Assembly (NCBI GenBank): GCA_903813345.2
Contig: CAIIXF020000012.1
Coordinates: 6,593,615-6,657,614 of the forward strand
Origin: Owenia fusiformis
Taxonomy: Eukaryota > Annelida > Polychaeta > Sabellida > Oweniidae
Reading direction: 5' to 3'
Length of the DNA: 64,000 bases
The translations under genes were made by a program, and so were the position numbers. How positions within the stretch are numbered: position 1 is the first letter of the stretch; each line of letters begins with the position of its first letter. Shown one piece after another: positions 34,154 to 45,185 of this stretch. The notes beneath the pieces are model-generated. The model saw only the letters and a list, made by a program, of their open reading frames with translations, did not search any database and was not told where the DNA came from.

Positions 34154-35954
34154 GGAGAACGGGGTAAGACGAAACGAGGGGTAAGACGGGTTATAAAGAA
34201 AACCTGTTTAAAATATGTTATCATATACCAAACACTGGTATGGGCGACAATGCCTCTTACATACATAAAAGGACTACGGCGAGGAGTTCTTATATTCTCA
34301 ATGTCTTTAAAGCACTGTGATCTATCTGCGTGTCTGTCCTGACATTTACCTTAAAACTGTTAGAGCTTTGTCCCTCATACTTGGTCAACATACTAAATGG
34401 GTCAGTGGGCATTCGGCGAAGATCAGAGTCAGGATCATTGCAAAGTAAAAGGTCAATATCTAGGTACTTGGCTTACCTTGGACTGTGCTGTGATACTGTG
34501 ATACTTGCTGTGATACTTGATGACCAATGATTTGGTGACCTGTGGTCAAGGTCAACTTTATGGGCCAAGGTCAAAGGTCAATATATTTGTAAGTGGCGTT
34601 TTAATGCATTTGGGTGGTTGTGACCCTTGTTGACCTATGATTAGGTGGCCAAGGTCATTCCTAGGTCATAGGTCAATACCTAGGTATTTGGTGATTTAAG
34701 GTCTTTCTGCTGCTGTGACCCTTGGTGAACGATGATTAGATGAACTTGGGTCTAGGTAAATCCAAGAGCAACGGTTAGTATCTAGGTATTTGGCTTTTTA
34801 ATACCCAGACGGCTTCTGTGACCATCAGGAAATTATAATTAGGTGACCTGAGATCAATGTCTATGTTGATGAGTCAAAGTCAAATCAAGGTCAAAGGCAA
34901 ATACCTAAGTATTTGGTGTTTTAAGGGCCTCGGGGGCTACCGTAACTCTTGGCGACCAATGATGAGTGACCTGAGGTCAAGTTCATACCACTAGTCTTGA
35001 AACTTTCCATATATTAATGCAAAGGAAGATGTTTCTCACCTAGTGTTGACATGTGTATCACATGAGCATAGATCTATGCATAAGAGGGTCCTATGTGTAA
35101 GAGTATAATAATGAATACCGCTTGTCCGATGTAAAATGTGTTTTTTATGTATGTTATTTTACGACTTTTGCTATAACTGAAAAAGTAGTTGGAGGATTTT
35201 GTAAAAATGACAACCATGGCTGTTCGATGGGATTTGCTACGCTATGGTGTTGCTGCTATCTAGTTCCAATTTAAAGTTTTGCATTAAACCTTTGAAAGGT
35301 GTGTACGTGCATGTACGTGTAGTTAGGGTCTATTCATACTTTGAATAAAGTTTATAAAGTATTTTGATGTCAAACTGGAATGTAACTTTTTATCATGACT
35401 GATTAATTGATGCCACCAACCCAATGTAAGTAAATATACTAAGCTATTCAAGTGTGTTGACACTTTTGAAATCACCCCGAATGGTTAGAACAGGGTATTA
35501 CCAATGTGGAAGTATAATTCAGTCTCGGTTCGATTATGTTTTTTGTTCGTTATGATGATGCATTATTCGAGCAAATATGATATCAATAGTTAAATTATTG
35601 TGTTAACTTTTTCGTAACAGTTTAAACGTGTTAAACATCATTCCATGGGTAGCAACCTCTCCCTAGAAATTGTTCCATAATGGTTATGGAATTATGAGGT
35701 ACAAAAACAGGCATGCTTTTGAATTTAAAACGTATATAAAGAAAACATCAAATCGGAGCATTTTATAGCTATAGATTTTCTTTCAGATTATACCAACCGT
35801 TCCGTCTTACCCCACGTCTAGTGGAGCTGACATTGTTGACGATTTTGAAATGAACTAGTCTGTAATCTGTATAGAAAATATCAATTAATTTGAAAATAAT
35901 TTTCAGTACTCCATCAAAATAGGTAGATTTCCGTTCCATCTTACTCCGCTCTCC
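34154..35954. mobile_element. 1.8-kb TIR element with GGGGTAAGACG ends
   Basis: Left end GGAGAACGGGGTAAGACGAA is mirrored at the right end (TTCCATCTTACTCCGCTCTCC), with an additional GGGGTAAGACGG/CCGTCTTACCCC pair just inside. Target duplication was not resolved. No transposase frame; interior filled by AGGTCA-rich repeats. Confidence 0.5.
34440..34990. repeat. Degenerate about 100-125-bp tandem repeats rich in AGGTCA
   Basis: Four to five decayed units each carry GGTCAATACCTAGGTATTTGG-like and GTGACCCTTGGTGACC-like blocks. AGGTCA half-sites occur many times; 34568-34580 is a perfect AGGTCA-A-AGGTCA direct repeat. Confidence 0.6.
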
Positions 35955-35958
35955 AATA

Positions 35959-36275
35959 GTTATTTTGGGGAGGTTTGCACGTGTACTCCGAACTCCCTCT
36001 CCTTATGAAGTTGCATTAAATGTTAATATACGCACGATGCTCCAAAACCATAAAAAAACGTTTGTGCATTTCCAGAATCACATATAAACTTTAAGAATCA
36101 ATTGTAATATGCCTTTATTTTTATACACTAAATATGCACATTGTGCTTTGTAGATGTTTTTGTAAATAATTTACAATTTAGATATTTGAAATAATATAAT
36201 ATTTTCATTTTTACGAGCTATACCATGTCAAGGCCATTTGAAAAGAGAATAAATTACTAGAGGTTAAATAGTAGC
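35959..36275. other. Spacer downstream of SMB gene
   Basis: AT-rich with no supported feature. Confidence 0.4.
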
Positions 36276-36281
36276 TTTATT
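36276..36281 (-). terminator. Polyadenylation signal for the SMB gene
   Basis: Minus-strand AATAAA about 102 nt beyond the stop codon at 36383. Confidence 0.4.
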
Positions 36282-36382
36282 AAACGTAAGGTATTATGAT
36301 ATAGAAGTAATAATTGAACGAGTGTTCAGCTTTAGGACTTTGTCTTTAGAAATTAGAATTTGAAATCTTTAGATTAGTCTGT

Positions 36383-37858
36383 TCACATTAGTATGTTCGT
36401 CGGGATCAAAAGCCACATCAATAGCGGTGAGATATCGGCCATTGTACTTGCCGCCCCTTTACTCTTCCTTACTGTTTTCACTGTTGCTTGTGAATTTCTT
36501 GGGTTCACCGTTGAACTACCTGTTCTCTCAGACACCGAGACGACACATTCATCCCCAATTCTTGTCAAATTGCCAAGGCATCGTTTCAATCGGCATTGAA
36601 ACACGTCATCGGAACAGGAAAGCTCCACTTCAGCTATTCCAGTGTTTTGCTGATCAGCGACAGTTCTTACGTTGATAGTATCTCCTGTAACGTCCATTAG
36701 AATTTGAAACGAAAGTGTCTGTAAATCATCATATGGTTCGGGTGGTATATCTGCGAATTCGACAAGTCGACATAACTGAGCGTATGGTGTAAATCTCGGT
36801 CTTCCGAACTTTTGACTACACTTCCAACAATAAAGGTTATGATAAACAGTCACGTTATCAATGGGGTCTAGTCCGTAGGTATGGCAAAGTGCTGCCAGAG
36901 TTGTGTCCTCACAATATTCACACTCAAACTGAGTACTGATACATGGGCGTAACTGTTGGACGTTCTCTAACAAGGGTTCCATATAATCGATTCTACATCC
37001 ATGGCCAATGTTTGTTGAATCAAGTATGAATTCCATGATGCGAGGAATATTCAAGCTTCGAAGATTTAAATCGTTTAAGAAATTCGCATCTGTGCATTTG
37101 ATTCTCAGTCTCCATGACAGCGCTGCTTCAACGAAGTTACACTCGGCGCAATATATATTCTTGTAATGTTCATCTTTAATGGCATCGTAGCACGGAATTT
37201 TTGAATAGGGCTCTTCTTCACTTAAGCATTTCTTCTCCAATGCAAAATTCTTATAGTCCGCATGACAACTTGCTTTAAGGTACACGCGCACGACTCCCTG
37301 AACACGCGTGCATTGGTAGTTTGCGCGTTGTGTTTTATGAACAAAAACAGGCGCGCAACTATCATTTCCGATATCAACGAGGGTCTGATTAGTTTCAATG
37401 ATACCTCTTTCAGTAGCGTTACAATTTTGACATTGGTGCCCATAGTCTCGACAACAATCACCATAGTGCGAACATAACTCATCACAATGGCAGTAAAACT
37501 GCGTCGCATTTTCGATAGTCACTCTATCACCACATCGATCTCGGCAGGATCTTTCTGTATCACTACATTTAAAATCTGAAGCAGCCGAACTACAAACTTC
37601 TTCTTGTATTTCCCTCTTTTCTCTCAAAACATGGGAATAGACTTCCAATGTTGTATCACGCAAAGATGATATACTGCGTTCTTCCAGGCGATTTCTTGAA
37701 GAAATAGTATCTTCTGCATTTAACTCTATATCGCGCCCAGATACGATTTTCCTCTGAATCTTATCCTTTATTTGATGACAGTAGCTCTGGTAGCGGAATA
37801 CAGCGGGAATGAACATCATCCAAAATATCAGGCTAGCCTTGAAGACAAATCGAAACAT
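36383..37858 (-). CDS. Somatomedin-B domain extracellular protein, cysteine-rich
   Basis: One uninterrupted 491-residue frame. Residues about 8-22 (ASLIFWMMFIPAVF) form a signal peptide. Residues about 98-133 are a somatomedin-B domain: SCRDRCGD...YCHCDELCSHYGDCCRDY with its eight-cysteine pattern. A long cysteine-rich region follows with YKNIYCAECNF (about 235) and NLYCWKCSQKFGRP (about 345); such Y-x-N-x-YCAxCN motifs are common in the ectodomains of mollusc methuselah-like and adhesion-type receptors. No seven-helix part is encoded. The final residues SPLLMWLLIPTNILM are hydrophobic after a GAAS stretch, so a GPI signal is possible; alternatively this is an exon whose receptor part was lost. 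Sites NAT, NQT and NVT suggest glycosylation. The ligand is unknown. Confidence 0.75.
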   Translation of the reverse strand: MFRFVFKASLIFWMMFIPAVFRYQSYCHQIKDKIQRKIVSGRDIELNAEDTISSRNRLEERSISSLRDTTLEVYSHVLREKREIQEEVCSSAASDFKCSDTERSCRDRCGDRVTIENATQFYCHCDELCSHYGDCCRDYGHQCQNCNATERGIIETNQTLVDIGNDSCAPVFVHKTQRANYQCTRVQGVVRVYLKASCHADYKNFALEKKCLSEEEPYSKIPCYDAIKDEHYKNIYCAECNFVEAALSWRLRIKCTDANFLNDLNLRSLNIPRIMEFILDSTNIGHGCRIDYMEPLLENVQQLRPCISTQFECEYCEDTTLAALCHTYGLDPIDNVTVYHNLYCWKCSQKFGRPRFTPYAQLCRLVEFADIPPEPYDDLQTLSFQILMDVTGDTINVRTVADQQNTGIAEVELSCSDDVFQCRLKRCLGNLTRIGDECVVSVSERTGSSTVNPRNSQATVKTVRKSKGAASTMADISPLLMWLLIPTNILM

Positions 37859-38110
37859 CGTGCTAGTCTTACCTCCTTGCGGGCTATCAGGATTAATATT
37901 GAGACGACTTCTATTTTATATCATTGTTGGGAGCGTATCAATAGACTTGATAGTTGTAATGAGCACCATCCAAAAGACAAGGCTAGCGTTGGAGACAAAT
38001 CGAAACATCGCATTGTTCTTACCTCCTCGAGGGCTGTCAGGACTAATAATATTGAGACGAGTAGAACAATTTATTGCATTGTTGGGGAGCGTATCAATAG
38101 CTATAGGCTG
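37809..38110 (-). repeat. Tandem duplication (about 150 bp) covering the SMB signal-peptide start
   Basis: The 37811-37960 block (start codon, signal sequence and 5' flank, with GACAAATCGAAACATCG) recurs at 37961-38110. The upstream copy also encodes MFRFVSNASLVFWMVLI but runs into stops, so only the downstream copy joins the long frame. Confidence 0.75.
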
Positions 38111-38143
38111 AATTGTCATGATTAAGTCTAGTCTAGGGCTTAC

Positions 38144-38300
38144 GGACAACTCATCCCCTAGACAACTCATCCCTGGACAACTCATCCCCTAGACAACTCA
38201 TCCCCTGGACGACTCATCCCCTGGACGACTCATCCCCTGGACGACTCATCCCCTGGACAACTCATCCCCTAGACAACTCATCCCCTGGACAACTCATCCT
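38144..38300. repeat. Left terminal minisatellite of the MULE
   Basis: About nine units of ACAACTCATCCCCTRG, 16-17 bp each, with the variant GACGACTCATCC in three units. Confidence 0.9.
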
Positions 38301-38984
38301 TTATCACATTTAGCTAAATTGAAAAGTGTTTCTGGAAAAGAAATATTGAATAGATACACTTTGGATCATTCAAAATTTTATTTTTCCCTTTATTGACACA
38401 AAATTATGAAAGTACCTATTCGTTACCAGTCAAACAGTACCGTAAAACTCATCTCTCCTTATATTACATGACCCAATTTCATGACAAAAATATAGTTTTC
38501 TATAACTTGGCAACGTGGACTTCATCTGTGAATGCTGTGAAAAGATAATCTTTGGATTAAAGAATATTTAAGCCACAAACAGCAAACATAATATTATGAC
38601 ATCAAATGAGCTTCTTCAGCGAACTAAACCAACTTTAACCAATTAAAAGTAAATATTTACAAAACAAATTCGGAGATATATCATAATTTTTTTAATAATT
38701 GTATATGTTTATGCAGTGCCAGTGTCCCATGTCGGGATAATTACAAGGTTTTAGAAATAATTCAGATGAGTTGTATCGGATATACTGTATGTTGCGGGAG
38801 AATTTAAAAAATACTTTGCAGTTAATCTTTTAATGTATATTATTTAGAATGCGCACAAAGCTAGTTTATTATGAAATGAAGTGATAAGCAATATAATGAC
38901 ATATATTTGAGTGAGATATAATCCAGATGTTTGTTATGCTTATTAATAAAAACACTGACATATATTTTAGACATTTTGAGCAAA

Positions 38985-39465
38985 TTTAAGGAAAGCATTA
39001 AACATTTTGAGAAAGATTGAGGAAAGCATTAGACATTTTGAGCAAGATTAGGGAAGGCATTAGACATTTTGAGCAAGATTTAGGAAGGCATTAGAAATTT
39101 TGAGCAAGATTTAGGAAAACATTAGACATTTTGAGCAAGATAAGGGAAGGCATTAGGCATTTTGAGCAAGATTTAGGAAGGCATTAGAAATTTTAAGCAA
39201 GATTTAGGAAAACATTAGACATTTTGAGCAAGATTAGGGAAGGCATTAGAAATTTTGAGCAAGATTTAGGAAAACATTAGACATTTTGAGCAAGATTAAG
39301 GAAAGCATTAAACATTTTGAGAAAGATTGAGGAAAGCATTAGACATTTTGAGCAAGATTAGGGAAGGCATTAGACATTTTGAGGAAGATTTAGGAAGGCA
39401 TTAGAAATTTTGAGCAAGATTTAGGAAAACATTAGACATTTTGAGCAAGATTAGGGAAGGCAGAA
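38985..39465. repeat. 31-bp minisatellite inside the MULE
   Basis: About 15 units of GCATTAGACATTTTGAGCAA plus GATTTAGGAAG, 31 bp each, between the left end and the transposase gene. It may be part of the 5' control region of the transposase; no direct evidence. Confidence 0.85.
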
Positions 39466-39598
39466 TGACTGGCATTTGAGACCAGGATTAACAGAAACTG
39501 CTATTTAAGGCAGGAAGAATGTTTCCAAGTCAGTTTCGACTTCAGTTATTATAGCAACAATACATATAGTAATCTACTTCTACTACTAAAGAGGCCAA

Positions 39599-41468
39599 GT
39601 GATCCAGATAGTGAACAACAGGATGCCGGCGCCATCCAGGCCATGTATAGAGTGCAAGAGGACAGTTCGTCCAAAGCAAGACTCTCTGACCTGTGCAGTA
39701 TGCTCTGGAAGACAACACAGAACTTGCAGTCCTCTATTTTCAAGAGAAGAGTATTGGTCCATGAAGCGTAATGGGGACCTTATCATGTGGAGATGCAACA
39801 ATTGTCAACACCGCAACCTAGAGGACCTGCTTAATAGTGCCAGTGAAATTTCACAGGGGACGAATTCATCAATAGGAGTTCCTGCCGCAGAGAGCACTGC
39901 GATACAACACGAATTGGGTGAGACCCATGTCACACCACCATCCCTGCAAGAATATAGCGTACAAATCCCGAACATTACAGAGCAAATAAAAGCCTCGTTT
40001 AATGTTGACAGACCATTTGATGTGCCGGATAGGAATCAAGCTGATACGTTAATGGAGGATCAGCTGCCTGATAATGTCGCCCCTGTCGAACCAGTTGCAG
40101 TGACATATGAAGTCATCTGCCAAGCTTCACAGCGGGGGAATCAAAAGCTTGTGGATTCTACAGGATATACATACACCGTTAAAGCCAAGACTGATTCTCG
40201 TATTTCCTGGCGATGCAGTATTCGTAACAAGATTACCCTTTGTCCAGCTAGGGTCACCCAGCGTGGGTCATCATTTACCAGAGGCCCACAGCTTCACATC
40301 CATGAGCCGAATATGGATGCTGTAAGTCGCATCAAGGTTGTTCTTGATGTGAAAAAGACAGCTAAGGAATCTATGTACAGATCTGCTTCAAACATCGTGG
40401 AGGATGTACTCATGAGGGATGAAAGGGATATTCCAGCCAACAACCAACTTATCCCTGATACTCTTGTCAGAATGGCCAATCGGGCCCGACAACAGCTTCG
40501 ACCAACTGAGCCAACAGATCTCAACTTTGAAGTTGCTGAACACTTCCTACCCCCTGGATTCCTCCAGCAGGATATTGCAATGGTCGATGGTGCACGTCAT
40601 CTCATCGTCATCTGCGAAAGAAAATCAGCTGGATCTCTTGGCTAAGGCCAAGGTTTGGTATATGGATGGTACCTTCAAGATCGTAAGTGACCCCTTCAGC
40701 CAACTCTTCTCAATCCATGCCTTCATCAAGGGGGAAGATGGTGACATCAAACAGGAACCTCTTGTTTGTGTCCTGATGTCTCGACGTAGGAAACGGGATT
40801 ACAAGGCAGTTTTGAGGGCGGTCATCGATCTGATCCCGAGTCTTGGATTAGTAAAGGCAGTTGCGGACTTCGAGGCTGGTCTTTGGGGAGCAATGCGCAG
40901 GGAATTCCCTGACGATGTACAGCTCTCTGGCTGTGTGTTCCACTGGGCACAGGCTGTTTGGAGGAAGATCCAGGAACATGGCCTGCAGGTAGCATACACA
41001 TCTGATAGAGCCATCCACAAGTTCATCAGACAACTGTTTGCCTTGCCATACCTACCTTATGAGCACATCCCAACAGCGTTTGCCAACCTTGCTGAGAGAG
41101 CGACACCTCTTCTTCAGCCCATCATGGATTACATCGATGATACATGGATTACTTCAACCATCTGGCCACCTTCAACATAGAGCGTATTCAATCAAGCGAT
41201 CCGGACAAATAATGATGTTGAGGGGTGGCATCGCAGGATCAACGGGAGAGCAGGTCGATCACAGTTGCCAATGTACGTGCTGATACCCCTTCTGCACGAT
41301 GAAGCAAGGCTTGTTGACCTACACACCAAGTTAGTGAAGGAAGGCAAACTCCGCCGTTTCCAACGCCGTCGTTACAAAAACATTCAAGGACGACTTGACA
41401 GGATCTGGGAGAGATACCAAGAGGGGGAAATAACAACGTTCGGAACGCCTGTTGAAGTCTTGCGGTAA
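39599..41468 (+). pseudogene. MULE transposase (PHD-like finger + FLYWCH + DDE), one frameshift and one stop
   Basis: Reading starts near MPAPSRPCIECKRTV; the first about 60 residues form a PHD-like C4HC3 finger (CxxC, CxxC, HxxC, WxCxxC). A FLYWCH zinc-finger domain follows around residues 170-240 (WRCSIRNKITLCPARV ... HIHEPN). The MULE catalytic domain then has YMDGTFK (first Asp), VADFEAGLWGAM (second Asp), GCVFHWAQAVWRK and NNDVEGWHRRIN (Glu). The frame shifts near 40610-40620, and a TAG at 41178-41180 interrupts just before SVFNQAIRTNNDVEGWH, after which the same frame is open to TAA at 41468. With only two lesions in about 600 codons the copy died recently. Confidence 0.88.
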
Positions 41469-42084
41469 GATCGCTGCCCCAACTGCTTCATAGAATATAT
41501 GGACTAATCTGTGTAACACTGAGTGAACATGGACTACAATTCTGGTGAATTATAAACATTGGTTCTAATGATACTGTGAAACTGGTGTAGAATGAACTGT
41601 ATACTTTATGTTTGTGTATTACAACTTAAAAACTATTAGAACATTCAATTTTTCAATATTATATACTGTAGGGGTATATAATGTAATGTATATATTGTAA
41701 CTCTTACATGTACATAGCTGTTAATAAGTTGTATAAACAATAGAAATACAACATTTTTGAACCTTCACTTTATTTTATGTTTGCTTTTTTCAAAGTAAAG
41801 TTGATTTAGTTTAGCTTAAACAAATGTCATTTCTGATTGCAATCAATCAATCTCCTATAAATCTCCTATGAAGCTATCTCTGATCATTAAAATACTGCTA
41901 AAACAGATTATATAATAATTAGGGTATTATCTAAAACATTAAGTATATTTTCCAGATTACCCCTCTAGAAAGCCTTTGTACATGTATTATATGTTTTTGT
42001 CACTTGAAACATTAAACGTGAAAAATCATTTCAATATCAAATATGAATTGACAATATAATATTTACTTTCTCAACCATGACAAA

Positions 42085-42338
42085 GGATGAGTTGTCCAGG
42101 GGATGAGTTGTCCAGGGGATGAGTTGTCCAGGGGATGAGTTGAATTGATAATATAATATTTACTTTCTCAACCATGACAAAGGATAAGTTGTCCAGGGGA
42201 TGAGTTGTCCAGGGGATGAGTTGTCTAGGGGATGAGTTGTCCAGGGGATGAGTTGTCCAGGGGATGAGTTGTCCAGGGGATGAGTTGTCTAGGGGATGAG
42301 TTGTCCAGGGATGAGTTGTCTAGGGGATGAGTTGTCCG
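42085..42338. repeat. Right terminal minisatellite of the MULE
   Basis: Units of GGATGAGTTGTCCAGG in inverse orientation to the left array, in two blocks separated by a duplicated segment (ATATAATATTTACTTTCTCA occurs twice, about 42055 and 42154). Confidence 0.9.
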
Positions 42339-42352
42339 GTTACCTAGTCTAG

Positions 42353-43093
42353 CTACAGGCCTTTGTGACCCCCCCCCCCCACTACAGGGGTCCACATACT
42401 TAAAACTAGACTTGAGTAAGTCCAAATGCATTTATTCGTGGTGCTTTTAGAAATGCGGTCTTCTACTTCGTGAATCCCGTTTGCCACGAGACCACAGACA
42501 ACATTGGTTATATTCTATTTTTCTTCATACTGCTCTATCACACAAGTCCAAAGCTATCCTAGAGTTTTTTGAGACCCTAAATATCACCACCATCCGACAA
42601 ATGGCGTTCTAATAGTCCAGAAGCCAATAATGCTGTTTAGAATATTATACTTGGCGGCGTCTAGAACAGTTGGTCTTTGAAAATCCCCGGTCCATCAGAG
42701 GTTCTATTTAATGTTCAATTGACACCTTTTTACGTATATCCCATTATCCCTACAATGCATGATATATTACTTGCATGTGGAATTCCTGAAAGTATCTGAA
42801 CGTATAATTTGTCACCGCTGTTCAACACATACCAACAAAATTAACACAGACAAAAGAATAGGCGATCCTTGACGGAATTTGACTTGGGTTATTTCTTAAT
42901 TTGGTCACAAGTTAATCATGCAATCAGCGATCTCATTTCCGCACCATTCCATATACGTGTATTAGTTATATGTAACTCAATATAAATAAGGATAAATTGT
43001 TATATTAATTACTTTGTGATTAAAAACATCTCATTGTATTACGCGGAATATGGCATATATTTTATGGTCGCCCGGTGATTGATTATATTTTAA
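42353..43093. other. Intergenic spacer
   Basis: Contains a C13-14 homopolymer near 42369-42381; otherwise nothing recognised. Confidence 0.4.
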
Positions 43094-44480
43094 CATTCGG
43101 TATTTAACTTATTTATATTCGGTAAATACCGAATGCCACATTCGATAAATTTCGTTATTTTTCGATACTTTACGAGACTTTCAGTCACGTGATATATGAA
43201 AACGATGTTGAATAGCTGCGCGTCCATTTTGCAAAACTCGAGGTCACGTGACAAAATATCGAACAACAACGAAAGTTAACGAATATTGCGTTATTGCATT
43301 CGGTAAATAGCAAATGAGCTTTCGGTGAAATGCATTAACTATGTTATTGAAAATTAAATTATTTGGTAAAGATGGAAAAACTTATTTCGGTAAGGGTTAA
43401 AATAAAAATTTGATATTGTGCATTTATGTGTTACTCTTAAGGAATACCATAACAGTTTACGCAAAAAGTATATCATTTAGTGAATAAAATATGTAATTTA
43501 ATGCATATAGTATGAAGTGATTTAATACATTGGCTATTGTGAAAACTAAATTCGCTGTAACAAATATATAAATGTCTTTACCGAATGAAAAATTGATTTA
43601 GCGAATAAATATTCCATATGTAGAATATATTAGGATTTTACCCCCCTATCACACCAAACTAGTTCTTACCCGTTCTTGCCAGTCCTACGAAAACGTCGTA
43701 AAACGGGCTCAATCTGGCTGTGGTCGGGAAATATGTCTGAAATAATTAGCTTCTTCGTTCTTAAACAGTCTTCAATACGTCCATCGCGTTCGCAGTTCGT
43801 TCAGGTCGCACCACGTCGGTGTTCAACGTCGTAGAACGCGTCCCTTAGTCTAGAAGGTCAACATGACCTGATAACAGAACGGTATGGTCGCCATCGAATT
43901 TTGAATCGATTCAAAATTCTAAAATCACATTCCCGTCTGAGAATGTTCATAAAGTTCGTAAATAGACCTTAGAAAGTTGCAGCTACGTTCATTCCGTTCG
44001 CACACAGTTTAAAACCAGTTTTGAAGAACGCAGTGGTAACTTGTTTGGTGTGATAGCTATATTTTTGCTAACTCGTTCATAAGCAGTGTTAAATACGTTC
44101 TTAATCAGTTTAAACCCGTTTGCAATTAGTTCTACCTCGTTCTCAACACGTCCTCTGACAGTTCAACTCGTTGTTAAAACGTCCCTAGTAGGATTGAAGT
44201 ACGACGGTTCCGTTCGTAGTGCGTCCAGCTCGTCGTTAGTACGTTGTCACTCGTTCTAATTGTAGAACGTGACGACCACGAGAACATTTTGAGCATTTTC
44301 TAAGTTCTAGAGGACCTATCCGTTCGAGTACGTTCGATGAAGTTTGTAAAGAGATCCCAAACGGTTCTTAGTAGGTCCAGTCCGTTCGTACACAGTTGAA
44401 GCCCGTTTTCGAGAACGTAGTGAGAACTAGTTTGGTGTGATAGTAGGGTTACGAATAAAGAAGCAAAAATGATGCCATAC
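43094..44480. repeat. Dispersed repeat, copy 2, interrupted by a MITE
   Basis: Same sequence as 2037-2610 (CATTCGGTATTTAA start, ACGTGA boxes, TTCGGTAAATA motifs), about 85-90% identical. An 807-bp insertion separates the final GAATAAAGAAGCAAAAATGA from the rest. Confidence 0.8.
43642..44448. mobile_element. TIR element (MITE, about 807 bp) with TTAC flanks
   Basis: CTATCACACCAAACTAGTTCT near the left end is mirrored by AGAACTAGTTTGGTGTGATAG at the right; outermost bases are CCC/GGG. TTAC flanks both sides (43638-43641, 44449-44452), and the matching site in the other repeat copy reads TTAA, so a TTAA-targeting (piggyBac-like) origin is likely. A third, internal TIR copy (GTAACTTGTTTGGTGTGATAG, 44037-44056) shows that the element is composite. 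The interior consists of degenerate GTTCGT/ACGTTC repeats; no ORF. Confidence 0.75.
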
Positions 44481-44777
44481 CAGGTATTTGTGATACAATG
44501 ATTTAAGTGAATATCCGATACTCATCTGCGGAATATGTCATACTCACCTGCAGTGGCACAAACGGCAGGTGAAAACGTGATAAAGAAAGCCTTTATTTAA
44601 TTGGTCGAGAGAATCTACACTCTAAATGTAAAACTTTCGCTGGGTTACCAATTTGTTGGCGCTTTGAATACTAAAATATGAATCCTGGATTTATTGAATA
44701 AGTTTATACCATGTAATTGCTGAGTCAAATTTTCAGAAAAAGCTATAAAGAATTGGCTAGATTGATGATGTCAAAAA

Positions 44778-45185
44778 TTGTACTTTTCAAAATTAGCAAT
44801 AAGTAAATGTAGTAGGCCTACATTTATTGTATATTTGAATGGGTGAATTGCGACGTACAACCATTGGCTCATTATTCTAGCAAATATGCCATAGAATCTT
44901 TGATTCAGAAAAGTTGTACTTTTCAAAATTAGCAATAAGTTAATGTAGTAGGCCTACATTTATTGTATATTTGAATGGATGAATTGCGACGTACAACCAT
45001 TGGCTCATCAATCTAGCAAATATGCCATAGATTCTTTGATTCAGAAAAGTTGTACTTTTCAAAATTAGCAATAAGTTACTGAAGTAGGCCTACATTTATT
45101 GTATATTTGAATGGACAAATTGCGACGTACGACCATTGGCTCATCAATCTAGCAAATATGCCATAGAATCTTTGATTCACCAAAA
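44778..45185. repeat. Three-copy tandem repeat, period 136 bp
   Basis: Units start at TTGTACTTTTCAAAATTAGC (44778, 44914, 45050), each with GTAGGCCTACATTTATTG and TTGCGACGTACAACCATTGG. About 93% identity among units. Confidence 0.9.

Larger units (their letters stand above)
38137..42343 (+). mobile_element. 4.2-kb MULE-type DNA transposon with minisatellite inverted ends
   Basis: Both ends are arrays of a 16-17-bp unit (GACAACTCATCCCCTG), inverted with respect to each other, starting GGCTTACGGACAACTC and ending GAGTTGTCCGGTTAC. A 9-bp direct repeat CTAGTCTAG flanks the element (38128-38136, 42344-42352), within the 8-11 bp expected of Mutator-like elements. It carries one transposase gene (39599-41468), broken in this copy. 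The element sits about 280 bp upstream of the SMB gene. Confidence 0.88.

Noticed and set aside
38985-39465. Regular 31-bp units considered as a CRISPR array
   Set aside because: Units are contiguous with no unique spacers, and the host is a eukaryote; it is a minisatellite.
42225-42431. Frame with repeated PLDNSSPRQLI
   Set aside because: Reading of the 17-bp terminal minisatellite of the MULE.
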